From Cognatundibacterium oligocarboniphilum (lineage in GTDB: Bacteria > Pseudomonadota > Gammaproteobacteria > Burkholderiales > Burkholderiaceae_D): DNA of 64,000 bases. A model generated the notes under the pieces. It made no database searches, was not told the DNA's origin, and saw nothing but the letters and a program-made list of their open reading frames with translations. Location: assembly GCF_013377855.1 (NCBI RefSeq), contig NZ_JABXYJ010000001.1, positions 328,963-392,962 on the forward strand. The letters run 5' to 3'. The position numbers and the translations under genes were made by a program. Below, in pieces: positions 44,652 to 53,717 of the stretch (positions are counted from its first letter, which is position 1; each line of letters starts with the position of its first letter).

Positions 44652-45836
44652 TTATTTCGTCTCGGCAAACAGTTCACGGCCAATCAGCATGCGGCGAATT
44701 TCGCTGGTGCCAGCGCCGATTTCGTACAACTTGGCGTCGCGCCACAGGCGACCAACCGGGTATTCGTTGATGTAACCATTGCCACCCAGCGTTTGTATCG
44801 CTTCGCCTGCCATCCAGGTCGCTTTTTCTGCCGAGTACAAAATCGCGCCAGCTGCATCTTTACGCAAGGCGCGTACCTGTTCCGGATTGGTAGCGCGGTC
44901 GCAAGCCTGCCCCACCGCATACACATAGGCTTTGCAGGCCATCATGGTCGAATACATATCCGCCAGCTTGCCTTGCATCAGCTGGAATTCACCAATCGGC
45001 TGGCCGAATTGTTTGCGGTCATGCACATACGGCACGACCACATCCATACAAGCCTGCATGATACCCAGCGGGCCGCCGGACAAAACGGTGCGCTCGAAAT
45101 CAAGGCCGGACATCAGTACATTGACGCCCTTGCCAAGGCCGCCGAGCACGTTTTCAGCAGGCACTTCGCAGTCTTCAAACACCAATTCGCCCGTATGGGA
45201 ACCGCGCATGCCGAGTTTGTCGAGCTTTTGGGCAATGCTGAAGCCTTTGAATCCTTTTTCAATCAGGAAAGCAGTCATGCCGCGTGGTCCCGCTTCCAGA
45301 TCATTTTTGGCATATACCACCAGCACATCGGCATCGGGGCCATTGGTGATCCACATCTTGGTACCGTTCAACACCCAGCGGTCACCTTTGAAATCGGCAC
45401 GCAGCTTCATGCTGACAACGTCGGAACCGGCATTCGGCTCGGACATAGCGAGCGCACCGATGTGTTCGCCGGAAATCAGTTTCGGCAGGTATTTTTGTTT
45501 TTGCTCTTCAGTGCCGTTGCGTTTGATCTGGTTCACGCACAGATTCGAGTGAGCACCGTAGGACAGACCCACGGAGGCGGAAGCGCGCGAGATCTCCTCC
45601 ATCGCAATGATGTGGGCGAGGTAACCCATATTCGCGCCGCCGTATTCTTCGCTGACGGTGACGCCGAGGATGCCGAGATCGCCCATCTTGCGCCACAGAT
45701 CCATCGGGAACTGGTCGTTGCGGTCGATTTCTGCCGCACGCGGTGCGATTTCGGCAGCAGCAAATTGTTGTACGGCTTCACGCAAAGCGGCGATATCGTC
45801 GCCATGATTGAAAGTTAAACCTGGGAGATGCAGCAT
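44652..45836 (-). CDS. liuA: Isovaleryl-CoA dehydrogenase
   Basis: A 394-residue FAD acyl-CoA dehydrogenase. The C-terminal site is [14 protein letters not shown], where the usual catalytic Glu is Ala. Instead, [16 protein letters not shown] carries Glu248, the position used by isovaleryl-CoA dehydrogenases. [19 protein letters not shown] and [15 protein letters not shown] are family motifs. It oxidises isovaleryl-CoA to 3-methylcrotonyl-CoA, the substrate of LiuB/LiuD. It is preceded by a thioesterase gene and, 620 bp upstream, liuR with a LiuR-type operator between. Confidence 0.95.
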   Translation of the reverse strand: MLHLPGLTFNHGDDIAALREAVQQFAAAEIAPRAAEIDRNDQFPMDLWRKMGDLGILGVTVSEEYGGANMGYLAHIIAMEEISRASASVGLSYGAHSNLCVNQIKRNGTEEQKQKYLPKLISGEHIGALAMSEPNAGSDVVSMKLRADFKGDRWVLNGTKMWITNGPDADVLVVYAKNDLEAGPRGMTAFLIEKGFKGFSIAQKLDKLGMRGSHTGELVFEDCEVPAENVLGGLGKGVNVLMSGLDFERTVLSGGPLGIMQACMDVVVPYVHDRKQFGQPIGEFQLMQGKLADMYSTMMACKAYVYAVGQACDRATNPEQVRALRKDAAGAILYSAEKATWMAGEAIQTLGGNGYINEYPVGRLWRDAKLYEIGAGTSEIRRMLIGRELFAETK

Positions 45837-45896
45837 GTCGTCCTCACTGAATTAGTAAAATACCTTTGTTTGCAAAATGACTATCTTATGGATAGT

Positions 45897-46337
45897 TTAT
45901 TTTTTATCGATGACAAATAAAGTTTGTTGCATGATGGCGCAGAGTTGTTCCTTGCCGTGTTGTACTGCAAAGACTTCAGCGCTGGACACCACCAGCGTTT
46001 TTCCGGTTTTTAATACTTTCCCTCGTGCAATCAGGGTATCGCCGATGCCGGGTGCGACGATGTTGATCTTATACTCCGCAGTTAAGCACTCACTGACCGG
46101 CATCAGCAGCGTATTCGAGGCATAGCCTCCGGCAGCATCGGCGATGGTGCCAATCACTCCACCGTGAAAATAACCGTGCTGCTGGCTGACAGCGGCACTG
46201 AATGGCAGGCTGATCTCGCAGGCACCGGGGGTGATGCTGGTCAGACGGGCATCCCATGCCATCAATGCGCCCTGAGCATTAAAACTCTCCAGCAGCATCA
46301 GCGCCAGCTTGTGATCCAATATCGCGTGATCGTTCAT
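45897..46337 (-). CDS. PaaI-type acyl-CoA thioesterase
   Basis: A 146-residue hotdog-fold thioesterase. The HGG motif is YFHGGVIGTIADAAGGYA near residue 55, characteristic of the PaaI/4HBT group. It probably hydrolyses acyl-CoA or releases CoA when intermediates accumulate; substrate unknown. It lies between liuR and liuA and starts 67 bp downstream of the 26-bp LiuR palindrome, so it is likely the first gene of the LiuR-controlled transcript. Confidence 0.88.
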   Translation of the reverse strand: MNDHAILDHKLALMLLESFNAQGALMAWDARLTSITPGACEISLPFSAAVSQQHGYFHGGVIGTIADAAGGYASNTLLMPVSECLTAEYKINIVAPGIGDTLIARGKVLKTGKTLVVSSAEVFAVQHGKEQLCAIMQQTLFVIDKK

Positions 46338-46404
46338 AAGACCCTGCCCCGTCCTGGTAATTCTGTATCCTGAGCCTGTTTTATGCGACAGAAATAATAC
46401 GTCT

Positions 46405-46430
46405 AATTGACGTTTACGTAAACGTCAATT
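46405..46430. promoter_or_regulatory. LiuR operator, 26-bp perfect palindrome
   Basis: A perfect 26-bp palindrome centred between 46417 and 46418. Its core is TTGACGTTTACGTAAACGTC, flanked by AAT-type ends. This matches the known form of LiuR (MerR-family) operators, with ACGT-type half sites. It lies upstream of the thioesterase-liuA transcript and just after the liuR stop. Confidence 0.85.
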
Positions 46431-46457
46431 CTGTTTTTTGCCGACAGCCCCGTAGTT

Positions 46458-46865
46458 TTACGGTGTAGCGTCAGAGATCCGGAGGATATCGGACGCCAGC
46501 AGGCGGCGACTTTCTTCTTCATGTGCGCTGATCTCTGCCAGCATGACTTCAATGTCTTCCCGCTGTTGTTCCAGCGCCGCCCGGTGACGCGCCAGCACCT
46601 CCAGAAAGCTTTGCAGCTGGACCGTGGTGTCTTTCGGGGAACGGTACATATCGACCAGACTTTTGATATCCGACAGACTCAGGCCCAGGCGCTTGCCGCG
46701 CAGCGTCAGCTTCAGGTGCGTGCGTTCGCGCGCGGTGTACACCCGGTTGCGCCCGCTGGGTCCTTCACGGGTCGGGTTCAGCAGACCCTGATCCTCATAA
46801 AAACGGATTGCCCGCGGGGTGATGTCAAATTCGCGTGCCAGTTCTGTGATGGTGTAAGTAGCCAT
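46458..46865 (-). CDS. liuR: MerR-family regulator of leucine/isovalerate catabolism
   Basis: A 135-residue regulator. The N-terminal MerR helix-turn-helix (YTITELAREFDITPRAIRFYEDQGLL) is followed by GRNRVYTARERTHL and a long dimerisation helix ending in EISAHEEESRRLL. I chose ATG 46865 (MATYTITEL, typical of LiuR); the frame extends to 46883. LiuR represses or controls branched-chain catabolic genes in proteobacteria. Operator-like palindromes flank the gene on both sides (46405-46430 and 46909-46928), which indicates autoregulation and control of the neighbouring transcripts. Confidence 0.9.
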   Translation of the reverse strand: MATYTITELAREFDITPRAIRFYEDQGLLNPTREGPSGRNRVYTARERTHLKLTLRGKRLGLSLSDIKSLVDMYRSPKDTTVQLQSFLEVLARHRAALEQQREDIEVMLAEISAHEEESRRLLASDILRISDATP

Positions 46866-46908
46866 GGTCTTTATCAAACACAAAAACGATTTTCTGATTA
46901 CAATTCGC

Positions 46909-46928
46909 AGTTAACGTTAACGTCAACT
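46909..46928. promoter_or_regulatory. Second LiuR-type operator, imperfect palindrome
   Basis: AGTTAACGTTAACGTCAACT (46909-46928) is a 20-bp palindrome broken at one symmetric pair. It shares the ACGT/TTAACG half-site pattern of the 26-bp site downstream of liuR. It lies between the divergent liuR and metallo-beta-lactamase-fold genes, so it could control both. Confidence 0.75.
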
Positions 46929-47032
46929 GAATATCAGGGCATTGTAGGCTATTCCGGGCGACCTGTTATTCCGGAGTGATAAATTTTTGAACAGTGCAGC
47001 AAATACAGAACAACAAACTAATCGGGACAAGC

Positions 47033-48112
47033 ATGAATTCTCTGGAACAGCAGTTGCACTATCCTTTCGCCGACACCCTGCCGGATACCGGCAAGACCTT
47101 CGAAATTGCGCCGGGTGTGCTGTGGGTGCGTATGGGCTTGCCGTTTGCGCTGAACCATATCAACCTGTGGCTGCTGGAAGACGAGGTCGAGACAGCACAG
47201 GGACGGGTGCATGGCTGGACAGTGGTCGATTGCGGCATTGCCAGCGATGCCACGCGCGATGCCTGGGAAGTATTATTCGGCGACCTCAGCAACCATCTGC
47301 GCGGCCTGCCGGTGGTGCGGGTGATTGCCACGCACTGCCACCCCGACCACATCGGGCTGGCGGACTGGCTGTGCACGCTGTGGAATGTGCCGCTCTGGAT
47401 GACGGCGGGCGAATATGCGTTTGCCCGCATGATGTCGGCCGGCTTGCCGGGTGCCGACGGCACGGCGATGTTCCCGCATTTCCGCCGTCACGGTCTGACC
47501 GATCCGGCGATGCAAGAGCAGATTCAGGAACGCAAATCGCATTACACCCGGCTGGTGCCGACGGTACCGGTTGCCTATCGCCGCATACAGGAAGGCGTTG
47601 GTCTGGAAATCTGTGGCCAGTGCTGGCAGGTCATTACCGGCTTTGGTCATTCACCGGAACATGCCTCGCTGTACTGCGCGGAAAAAAATCTGCTGATTTC
47701 CGGCGACATGCTGCTGCCGCGCATTTCGACCAATGTGTCGGTGTTTGCGATCGAACCGGAAGCCAATCCAGTGCAGCAATACCTTGATTCGCTGCAAAAA
47801 TATCTGCCGCTGCCGGCGGACGTACTGATCCTGCCGTCGCATGGCAAACCGTTTCAGGGTCTGCATACCCGGGTCACTCAGCTACAGGAGCATCACGCCG
47901 AGCGGCTGGCAGAGGTACTGGCGGTCTGCAGCACTCCGCAATCTGCCTGCGACATCGTACCGGTCATGTTCCGGCGTCCGCTGGATGCGCATCAGCTGAC
48001 CTTTGCTATCGGCGAAGCGCTGGCGCATCTGCACAAGCTGTGGTTTGACGGTCAGCTGCAACGCATCGCCGGTGAAGACGGCGTATTCCGTTTCGTCAGA
48101 ATCGCGTCCTGA
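47033..48112 (+). CDS. Metallo-beta-lactamase-fold hydrolase
   Basis: A 359-residue MBL-fold protein. The metal site is THCHPDHIGLADWL near residue 103, with later His in ITGFGHSPEHASLYC, Asp in LISGDMLLPR and a terminal His in ILPSHGKPF. The length and the C-terminal helical part (QLTFAIGEALAHLHKLWFDG) match a group of putative thioesterase/lactonase-like MBL proteins. ATG 47033 is preceded by GGGACAAGC. It is divergent from liuR with an operator between, so it is probably in the LiuR regulon; it may act on an acyl-CoA or ester. Exact substrate unknown. Confidence 0.87.
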   Translation: MNSLEQQLHYPFADTLPDTGKTFEIAPGVLWVRMGLPFALNHINLWLLEDEVETAQGRVHGWTVVDCGIASDATRDAWEVLFGDLSNHLRGLPVVRVIATHCHPDHIGLADWLCTLWNVPLWMTAGEYAFARMMSAGLPGADGTAMFPHFRRHGLTDPAMQEQIQERKSHYTRLVPTVPVAYRRIQEGVGLEICGQCWQVITGFGHSPEHASLYCAEKNLLISGDMLLPRISTNVSVFAIEPEANPVQQYLDSLQKYLPLPADVLILPSHGKPFQGLHTRVTQLQEHHAERLAEVLAVCSTPQSACDIVPVMFRRPLDAHQLTFAIGEALAHLHKLWFDGQLQRIAGEDGVFRFVRIAS

Positions 48113-48130
48113 TATGACCTGTGCAGGAAC

Positions 48131-48161
48131 GATTAGCGGTCAGTAAATACTGCCCGCTAAT
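48131..48161. terminator. Long hairpin between convergent genes
   Basis: GATTAGCGG (48131-48139) pairs with CCGCTAATC (48153-48161). The inner part CAGTA/TACTG extends the stem after one mismatch, with a tiny loop. No T-run follows. It separates the plus-strand MBL gene from the minus-strand catalase-like gene. Confidence 0.45.
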
Positions 48162-48165
48162 CTGG

Positions 48166-49241
48166 TTATTGCCGGAACTGGGTAGTATTGCCCCATTGCA
48201 GGCGACTGTTCTGCGGCCTGTCCTGCTCCTGACCGGGAATATCCCAGGTCACGACAGCGCGCTGACTGGTGTGATTATGTTGGCGGCGTAACGCCCCCAG
48301 GGTTTCATACATCGCTTTCCGTGCCCGGTTGATGCCCCCCACAGGCCGGTGTTCGGCAATCACATTCCAGGGATTGAACATCATCTGCTCGCCATAATCG
48401 CGTGCTCTTCGCTGTCGAATTCCTGGCGCGGAATACGGATTGTCGCCACCTTGCGGAACGGCGACAGCGATTCCGGCCATAACACACTGGCATCTTCCAC
48501 CGGCATCCGTACCGGGTCGGTCTGCACCTGCACCATGAAATCAAATACCACGTCTTCCTGCCCCAGTTGCTCCAGCATGGCGCTGCGCAAAAAATCATCG
48601 GCAGGATGATCCGGCAGACTGTCCAGAGTACGGATTGCCGGCACCACGGCAAATTTCACCACCTCCCTGCCGAACAAAAAGGGCGTGACGCTGAAATAGG
48701 CAATATGTAATGGATTGGCGCATTTGAGCATCATCTGCCAGCCGCGAAATGCTGTTTTCCAGTGTCGCAGGCAATACCAGAAGGCGCTCCAGGTACCACC
48801 GCTCATTGCACGGTGCCAGCGCGCATAATGCGCGACATCCGGCGCAACACAGGTTTCCGCGCTTTGCAGCAGGAAATCCTGAGTCTGTTCCACGCTGTCA
48901 TCTGCACTCAGCTTGTCTCCGGCAATACCGGTCAGCTTGATCGCCATACCACGCAGATCACCGTGCAGATCAGACCGCGGCACCGGATGCAGATTGGAAA
49001 AACGGACCCAGCTGCGATAGCGCCGGTGCGGCTGAAAAACCGGTGTCTGCAATTCTGCCGGCAAGCCTGGTTCAACGATCAGATAGGCGCGTACCAGTCC
49101 ATGCATTTTCGGGTGATCATGGCGCAGCATCACGCCTTTGCTGTAGCGTTGCCGGAGCTTTGCCTGTATGTGTTGCAGCAGATCTTTGATATGGCGGGCT
49201 TCCCCGGCGGGTATTTTTTCAACAGTCAAAGACGATGACAT
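48166..49241 (-). pseudogene. Catalase-like (SrpA-type) haem protein with a frameshift
   Basis: The main frame (48381-49241, 286 residues) is a catalase-family protein: KMHGLVRAYLIVEPGLP, RSWVRFSNLHPVPRSDLHGD and ARWHRAMSGG. It stops early after EEHAIMASR. The next frame (down to 48166) continues at once with MMFNPWNVIAEHRPVGGINRARK, the usual C-terminal end of this family (FNPW..EHRP.GGINRAR). The break is near 48393-48402 and fits loss of one base. If real, the gene is disrupted near its C-terminus; a sequencing error would restore a protein of about 357 residues. Confidence 0.8.
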
Positions 49242-49540
49242 AATCCCCCTCTTGTTTCCACGATCGGATTCCTCATTTAACCGTGCCAGCGCAGACCGGT
49301 ATATTCAGAAGAATAAAGAATCTACAATTCCAATCCTGTGCGGTCAAGCGGTGAAACATCCGCATACAAATGCCCGGCTTGACATCTCCGACGTATCTGA
49401 ACAGGCGTACAGCCGGTACGACGGGCGCCGTCCGGCGCAGAGTCGTTGCGTTAACCAGAATATGATGTGATTTGGCATTGAAATATAGAATGGAAAATGA
49501 TCCAATCGATGTAGTCAAACTACTCTAATTTGGAGATCTG
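49242..49540. other. Intergenic region between divergent catalase-like and amylase genes
   Basis: About 300 bp with no credible gene. It must contain the promoters of the two divergent genes; I could not assign -35/-10 elements with confidence. A GGAG lies 7 nt before the amylase ATG. Confidence 0.5.
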
Positions 49541-51481
49541 ATGTTTTCTCGCCCTTTCTCGTTTTTCCTGTCGCCTCTGCTGGTCATCAGCACTGTGGCC
49601 TGCGCACAGAACCATACCGCCGCCAGTATCAACCCAAAAGCCCGGGAAGGCATCGAACGCATCGAGCCGCCGTTCTGGTGGGTCGGCATGCGGCAACACA
49701 GCCTGCAACTGATGGTACATGGTCCGGCCATCGGTACCAGCAGTCCGCAGCTGGATTACCCCGGTGTCCGCATTACGGCAATCCGCCGCGTCAGCAATCC
49801 GAATTATCTGTTCGTCGATCTCGACATTGCCGATGACACGCAGCCGGGCGAACTGGATCTTGTTTTTTCACCGCTGCATGATGCTGGCACAGCCGCGCCG
49901 GCCAGCGCCACCCTGCATTACCGCTACCGCCTGCAGGCCAGAGACAAAGACTCCGCCGAGCGACGCGGCTTCAGCTCTGCGGATGCGATCCTGAATCTGG
50001 TGCCGGACCGCTTTGCCAATGGCGATCAAAGCAACGACACGGTGACCGGATTTCCTGACCGGCTCAATCGCGGCGACGACAGCGCCGGCCGGCACGGTGG
50101 CGATATCCGCGGTATAGCAGATCATCTGGATTACATTGCCGGCATGGGCTACACCATGGTCTGGCCAACCCCGCTGATCGAAAACAACCAGCCAGCTTAT
50201 TCCTACCACGGCTACGCCACCACCGATCATTACAAAATCGATGCCCGTTTCGGCAGCAATGAAGATTATCGCCAGTTGGTGGCACAAGCGCGCAGCAAAG
50301 GTGTGGGCGTGATTCAGGATATCGTGTTAAATCATATCGGCGATCATCACTGGTGGATGCGCGATCTGCCGTCTGCCGACTGGATCACGTTCAACGGACA
50401 ATTTGTGCCGACCCGCCATGCCCGCACCACCGTCAGCGATCCTTATGCGTCGCGCACCGACCACCGGAATTTCACCGAAGGCTGGTTCAGTGAGCACATG
50501 CCCGATATGAACCAGGCCAATCCGCTGGTTGCCACCTATCAAATTCAAAATAGCATCTGGTGGATTGAATACGCCGGCCTGTCCGGCATCCGGGCAGATA
50601 CCTACAGCTATTCGGAACCGGCTTTCCTCGCCGCCTGGTCGCGCCGGATTCTGGAGGAATATCCGCATTTCAGCATGGTCGGGGAAGAATGGAGCACCAA
50701 TCCGAATGTGGTCGCCCGCTGGCTGCGCGGCAAACACAATCCGGATGGCTATGTCTCATCGATGCCGGCCATGATGGATTTCCCTCTGCAGGACGCACTG
50801 CGGCAGGCGCTGGTGGCGGAAGACTCATGGAACGGCGGCCTCACGGCTTTGTATGAAATGCTGGTGAACGACCAGTTTTACCCCGATCCATCAGCGATGG
50901 TGCTGTTTGAAGGCAATCATGACATGAGCCGCCTGTACACAGCGCTCAATAACGACCCGGCGCTGGTGAAAATGGCGCTGGCCTACATCGCCACCATGCC
51001 GCGCACGCCGCAGTTTTATTACGGTACCGAGGTGCTGATGCAAAGCCGGAAACAGCGCGACGACGGTGCGGCACGGCGCGATTTCCCCGGTGGCTGGACG
51101 GGCGACAAAGTGAATGCATTTACCGGCGCAGGGCTGACGGCAGAGCAGCGCACCATGCAGCAATTCATGCGCCGCCTGCTGAACTGGCGCAAAACCCAGC
51201 CGGTGATTCATCACGGCAAACTGATGCACTTCGCACCGGATCAGGGAACCTACACCTATTTTCGCTATCAGGAAACCGCGCACGACATGGAACAGGTCAT
51301 GGTGGTGCTGAACAAAAACCGCAGCGCCACCACGCTGCCCACCGCGCGCTTTGCCGAGATTCTGCCAGCCGGTGCGCGGGGTACGGATGTACTGAACGGC
51401 CAGCAATATGATCTGCGCCAGCAGCTCACCGTGCCGCCCCGTTCAGCGCTGATTCTGCAGATCAGCGCACCGGCGCGGTAA
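49541..51481 (+). CDS. Exported GH13 alpha-amylase-family enzyme (cyclomaltodextrinase-like)
   Basis: A 646-residue protein with a signal peptide (residues 1-22, SPLLVISTVACAQN; a Cys follows the hydrophobic core, so a lipoprotein is possible). An N-terminal beta domain of the Cyc-maltodext_N type (about 30-130) precedes the barrel. GH13 regions: VIQDIVLNHIG, GIRADTYSYSE with nucleophile Asp353, MVGEEW with acid/base Glu382 and EGNHDMS with Asp461. It likely hydrolyses cyclodextrins, pullulan or maltodextrins in the periplasm or outside. It stands alone without transporters; its end overlaps the convergent helix-hairpin-helix gene. Confidence 0.92.
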   Translation: MFSRPFSFFLSPLLVISTVACAQNHTAASINPKAREGIERIEPPFWWVGMRQHSLQLMVHGPAIGTSSPQLDYPGVRITAIRRVSNPNYLFVDLDIADDTQPGELDLVFSPLHDAGTAAPASATLHYRYRLQARDKDSAERRGFSSADAILNLVPDRFANGDQSNDTVTGFPDRLNRGDDSAGRHGGDIRGIADHLDYIAGMGYTMVWPTPLIENNQPAYSYHGYATTDHYKIDARFGSNEDYRQLVAQARSKGVGVIQDIVLNHIGDHHWWMRDLPSADWITFNGQFVPTRHARTTVSDPYASRTDHRNFTEGWFSEHMPDMNQANPLVATYQIQNSIWWIEYAGLSGIRADTYSYSEPAFLAAWSRRILEEYPHFSMVGEEWSTNPNVVARWLRGKHNPDGYVSSMPAMMDFPLQDALRQALVAEDSWNGGLTALYEMLVNDQFYPDPSAMVLFEGNHDMSRLYTALNNDPALVKMALAYIATMPRTPQFYYGTEVLMQSRKQRDDGAARRDFPGGWTGDKVNAFTGAGLTAEQRTMQQFMRRLLNWRKTQPVIHHGKLMHFAPDQGTYTYFRYQETAHDMEQVMVVLNKNRSATTLPTARFAEILPAGARGTDVLNGQQYDLRQQLTVPPRSALILQISAPAR

Positions 51482-51797
51482 GCGGCAGGCTGCCGGCAGC
51501 ATCCTCATGCTGCGCCGCCTGCCAGACCTTGCGCGCTGCCGTGTAATCCCACCAGGATCTGGCTGGTGCGCCGTTCATGAAATCGGTGACGGACATCAGT
51601 ACATCGATCATGCAAGGGTCGTGGCGCATGCCGGTGATGTCGCACAACTGACGATACAGCGTGAACGGGCAGGCGCCGATCAACTGCTGCGGTGTCTGTA
51701 TGCCGAGCAAGGCCAGATCGGCTGCGCAGGCAGAGCCGATATTCGGCAGGTCTGTCAGCTGATGCAACTGATCGCGCCGGACTTTGGCTGGATGCAT
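51462..51797 (-). CDS. Helix-hairpin-helix (Cdd1-like) protein
   Basis: A 111-residue small protein. LHQLTDLPNIGSACAADLALLGIQTPQQLIG is a helix-hairpin-helix segment, followed by LYRQLCDITGMRHDPCMIDVLMSVTDFMNGAPARSWWDYTAARK, which matches the pathogenicity-locus (Cdd1) family. Such proteins probably bind DNA or act as small nucleic-acid adaptors, but the role is not known. Its 3' end overlaps the convergent GH13 gene by 20 bp. Confidence 0.78.
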   Translation of the reverse strand: MHPAKVRRDQLHQLTDLPNIGSACAADLALLGIQTPQQLIGACPFTLYRQLCDITGMRHDPCMIDVLMSVTDFMNGAPARSWWDYTAARKVWQAAQHEDAAGSLPLTAPVR

Positions 51798-51845
51798 GGT
51801 GGGTTTTCCTCCGGGTTCTGGCGGTTCTGAATTTCTGAGTATTGT

Positions 51846-52421
51846 TCAGGCTGATCCGGTACGCACGGACTGCGCCAGCCAGTCGCTGCGCAGCAATCCG
51901 TATAAGGCTGAATCCGATACTTCTTCAGCGACGATCCAGCGTTGCCGCAGGTAGCCTTCCTTAATAAATCCCAGCCGTTCCAGGCTGCGGGCCGAAGCGG
52001 TATTGCGCGGATCGATATCGGCCTCGATGCGGTTCAGATGATGCGCCGTGAATCCATAGTCAACCATCGCCTGCAAAGCCTCGTGCATATAGCCGCACCC
52101 CCATGCTGCGCGCGCCATGCCGTAACCGATCTCGGCACGGCGGCAGGTATGCGACCATTGAAACAGGCAGCAATGGCCAATCAGCTGCTGATCTTCTTTA
52201 CGCACCAGCCCCAGACGCAGGTAATCCTGTTTTGCCATCGCTGCCTGGTCGCGGACGACCAGCTCGCGCGCCGCTTCCGCCGACGTCCACGGCGGCGTGC
52301 TCCAGTAACGCATCACTTCAGGATCGGAAAAAATCGCATACAGTACAGGCACATCTGTGCTTTCCAATGGCCGCAAAAGCAAGCGTGCCGTTTCCAGTTG
52401 CAAATGCTCAAAAGAAGACAT
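51846..52421 (-). CDS. GNAT (RimJ/RimL-like) N-acetyltransferase
   Basis: A 191-residue acetyltransferase: LETARLLLRPLESTDVPVLYAIFSDPEVMRYW at the start, IGHCCLFQWSHTCRRAEIGYGMARAAWGCGYMHEAL (acetyl-CoA pocket) and DPRNTASARSLERLGFIKEGYLRQRWIV near the end. This layout is typical of ribosomal-protein or aminoglycoside-type GNATs. Start uncertain: ATG 52421 gives a family-typical N-terminus; the frame extends to 52451. Substrate unknown. Confidence 0.87.
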   Translation of the reverse strand: MSSFEHLQLETARLLLRPLESTDVPVLYAIFSDPEVMRYWSTPPWTSAEAARELVVRDQAAMAKQDYLRLGLVRKEDQQLIGHCCLFQWSHTCRRAEIGYGMARAAWGCGYMHEALQAMVDYGFTAHHLNRIEADIDPRNTASARSLERLGFIKEGYLRQRWIVAEEVSDSALYGLLRSDWLAQSVRTGSA

Positions 52422-52551
52422 GGCATGAAGCCGCTGCACAGCGGATATCATTAATCATGCTGTAACCATACGCAAGCCGTGACAGTTTTGCAATCCGGCA
52501 GCGCTTGTCGGGGCGAGCGTTCCGGCACATGCAAAGGATATTTCTCCTTCC

Positions 52552-52625
52552 ATATACTCCCCCCTGGTATATTTTATAGCCCTTTGAATGTATGGTGATC
52601 AGGTCTAAAATGGCAGATACTCCCC
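52552..52625. promoter_or_regulatory. Direct ATACTCCCC repeat upstream of the EamA transporter
   Basis: ATATACTCCCCCC (52552-52564) and AGATACTCCCC (52615-52625) are direct copies. The second matches exactly the 11-mer at 17210-17220. It lies 30-100 bp upstream of the EamA start. A shared operator is possible. Confidence 0.35.
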
Positions 52626-52651
52626 TTATTTTTTAAAATTCCCGAGGCTAT

Positions 52652-53611
52652 ATGGCCAGTGACGGAACGGCATTTCGCTTTTGGTGTACCCTTGCAGGCT
52701 TTCTGCATGGAATCCCGATTGTGAACCGTCCTCCTTATTCTACTTATCTGAAACTGGTTGCCGTCGCGCTGTTCTGGGGTGGCACGTTTATCGCTGGCCG
52801 ACTGGTGGCGCAGCAAATCCCGCATATGATCGCCGCCGCCCTGCGCTTTGCCGTGGCCTGCGCGCTGCTGCTGCCGCTGGCATGGAAGCTGGAAGGCGGC
52901 CTGCCAAAACTGACCCGGTCGCAGATGCAGGCGACTTTTGCGCTCGGTGCGACCGGGATTTTTCTGTACAACATCTGCTTTTTTTCAGCGCTGGAACGCA
53001 TGCCGGCGGGGCGCACGGCGCTGTTCGTGGCACTCAACCCCATCGTCACCGCGCTGGCGCTGGCCGCCCTGTTCGGTGAACGGCTGGGTGCGCGCCGCTG
53101 GGCCGGTATCGCACTGGCGTTTACCGGTGCCGCGATCGTGATTACCCGTGGGGATCTGGCCGGAGCGCTGCACGATATTTCCCAGTCAGTCGGCCGGGGC
53201 GAGCTATTCATGCTGTGCGCCGTCTGCGCCTGGGCGGCCTATACCATCATCGGCAAACACGCGCTCAAAGGCTTGTCGCCGATCGCCGCCACCACTTATG
53301 CGGCGCTCTGGGGACTGCTGTTACTGAGCTGCGGCGCGCTGCTGGAACTGCCCCAATTTCACTGGCAGCAACTGGGCTGGCAAACCGGCACCGCGCTGAT
53401 TTATCTCGGCGCATTCGGCACCGTCATCGGCTTTATCTGGTATTACGAAGGCGTCAAAGCCATCGGCCCGGCGCGCACCGCCGTTTTCAACAATCTGGTG
53501 CCGGTATTCGGCATCAGCCTCGGTGCGTTGCTGCTGGGTGAGCCGGTGCTGTGGTCGATGCTGGTGGGCGGCCTGCTGGTGATCGCAGGCGTTTCGCTGA
53601 CCAATCGCTGA
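52652..53611 (+). CDS. EamA/DMT-family transporter
   Basis: A 319-residue inner-membrane protein with two EamA halves, about ten predicted helices. First half: LVAVALFWGGTFIAGRLVAQQIP and ALRFAVACALLLPLAW. Second half: ELFMLCAVCAWAAYTIIGKH, PVFGISLGALLLGEPVLWSM and a final helix ending ITSLTNR-like VSLTNR. Drug/metabolite exporters of this type move amino acids or metabolites out of the cell. ATG 52652 follows GAGG; a later GTG at 52721 (preceded by GGAA) would give a protein lacking the first 23 residues. Terminated by a strong hairpin. Confidence 0.9.
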   Translation: MASDGTAFRFWCTLAGFLHGIPIVNRPPYSTYLKLVAVALFWGGTFIAGRLVAQQIPHMIAAALRFAVACALLLPLAWKLEGGLPKLTRSQMQATFALGATGIFLYNICFFSALERMPAGRTALFVALNPIVTALALAALFGERLGARRWAGIALAFTGAAIVITRGDLAGALHDISQSVGRGELFMLCAVCAWAAYTIIGKHALKGLSPIAATTYAALWGLLLLSCGALLELPQFHWQQLGWQTGTALIYLGAFGTVIGFIWYYEGVKAIGPARTAVFNNLVPVFGISLGALLLGEPVLWSMLVGGLLVIAGVSLTNR

Positions 53612-53633
53612 ACACCGCCAGCCATCAGCAAAT

Positions 53634-53663
53634 AAAAAGGGAGGCCGCAGCCTCCCTTTCTTT
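53634..53663. terminator. Bidirectional intrinsic terminator
   Basis: AAAGGGAGGC (53636-53645), loop CGCA, GCCTCCCTTT (53650-53659), then TCTTTC. The A-run before it gives a T-run for the other strand. It serves the EamA gene and probably also the convergent TonB-receptor gene. Confidence 0.85.
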
Positions 53664-53717
53664 CTGACAGCAGGCGCTGTCAATCGTCATGTCGCCGGCG
53701 TCAGACACTAACGGACA

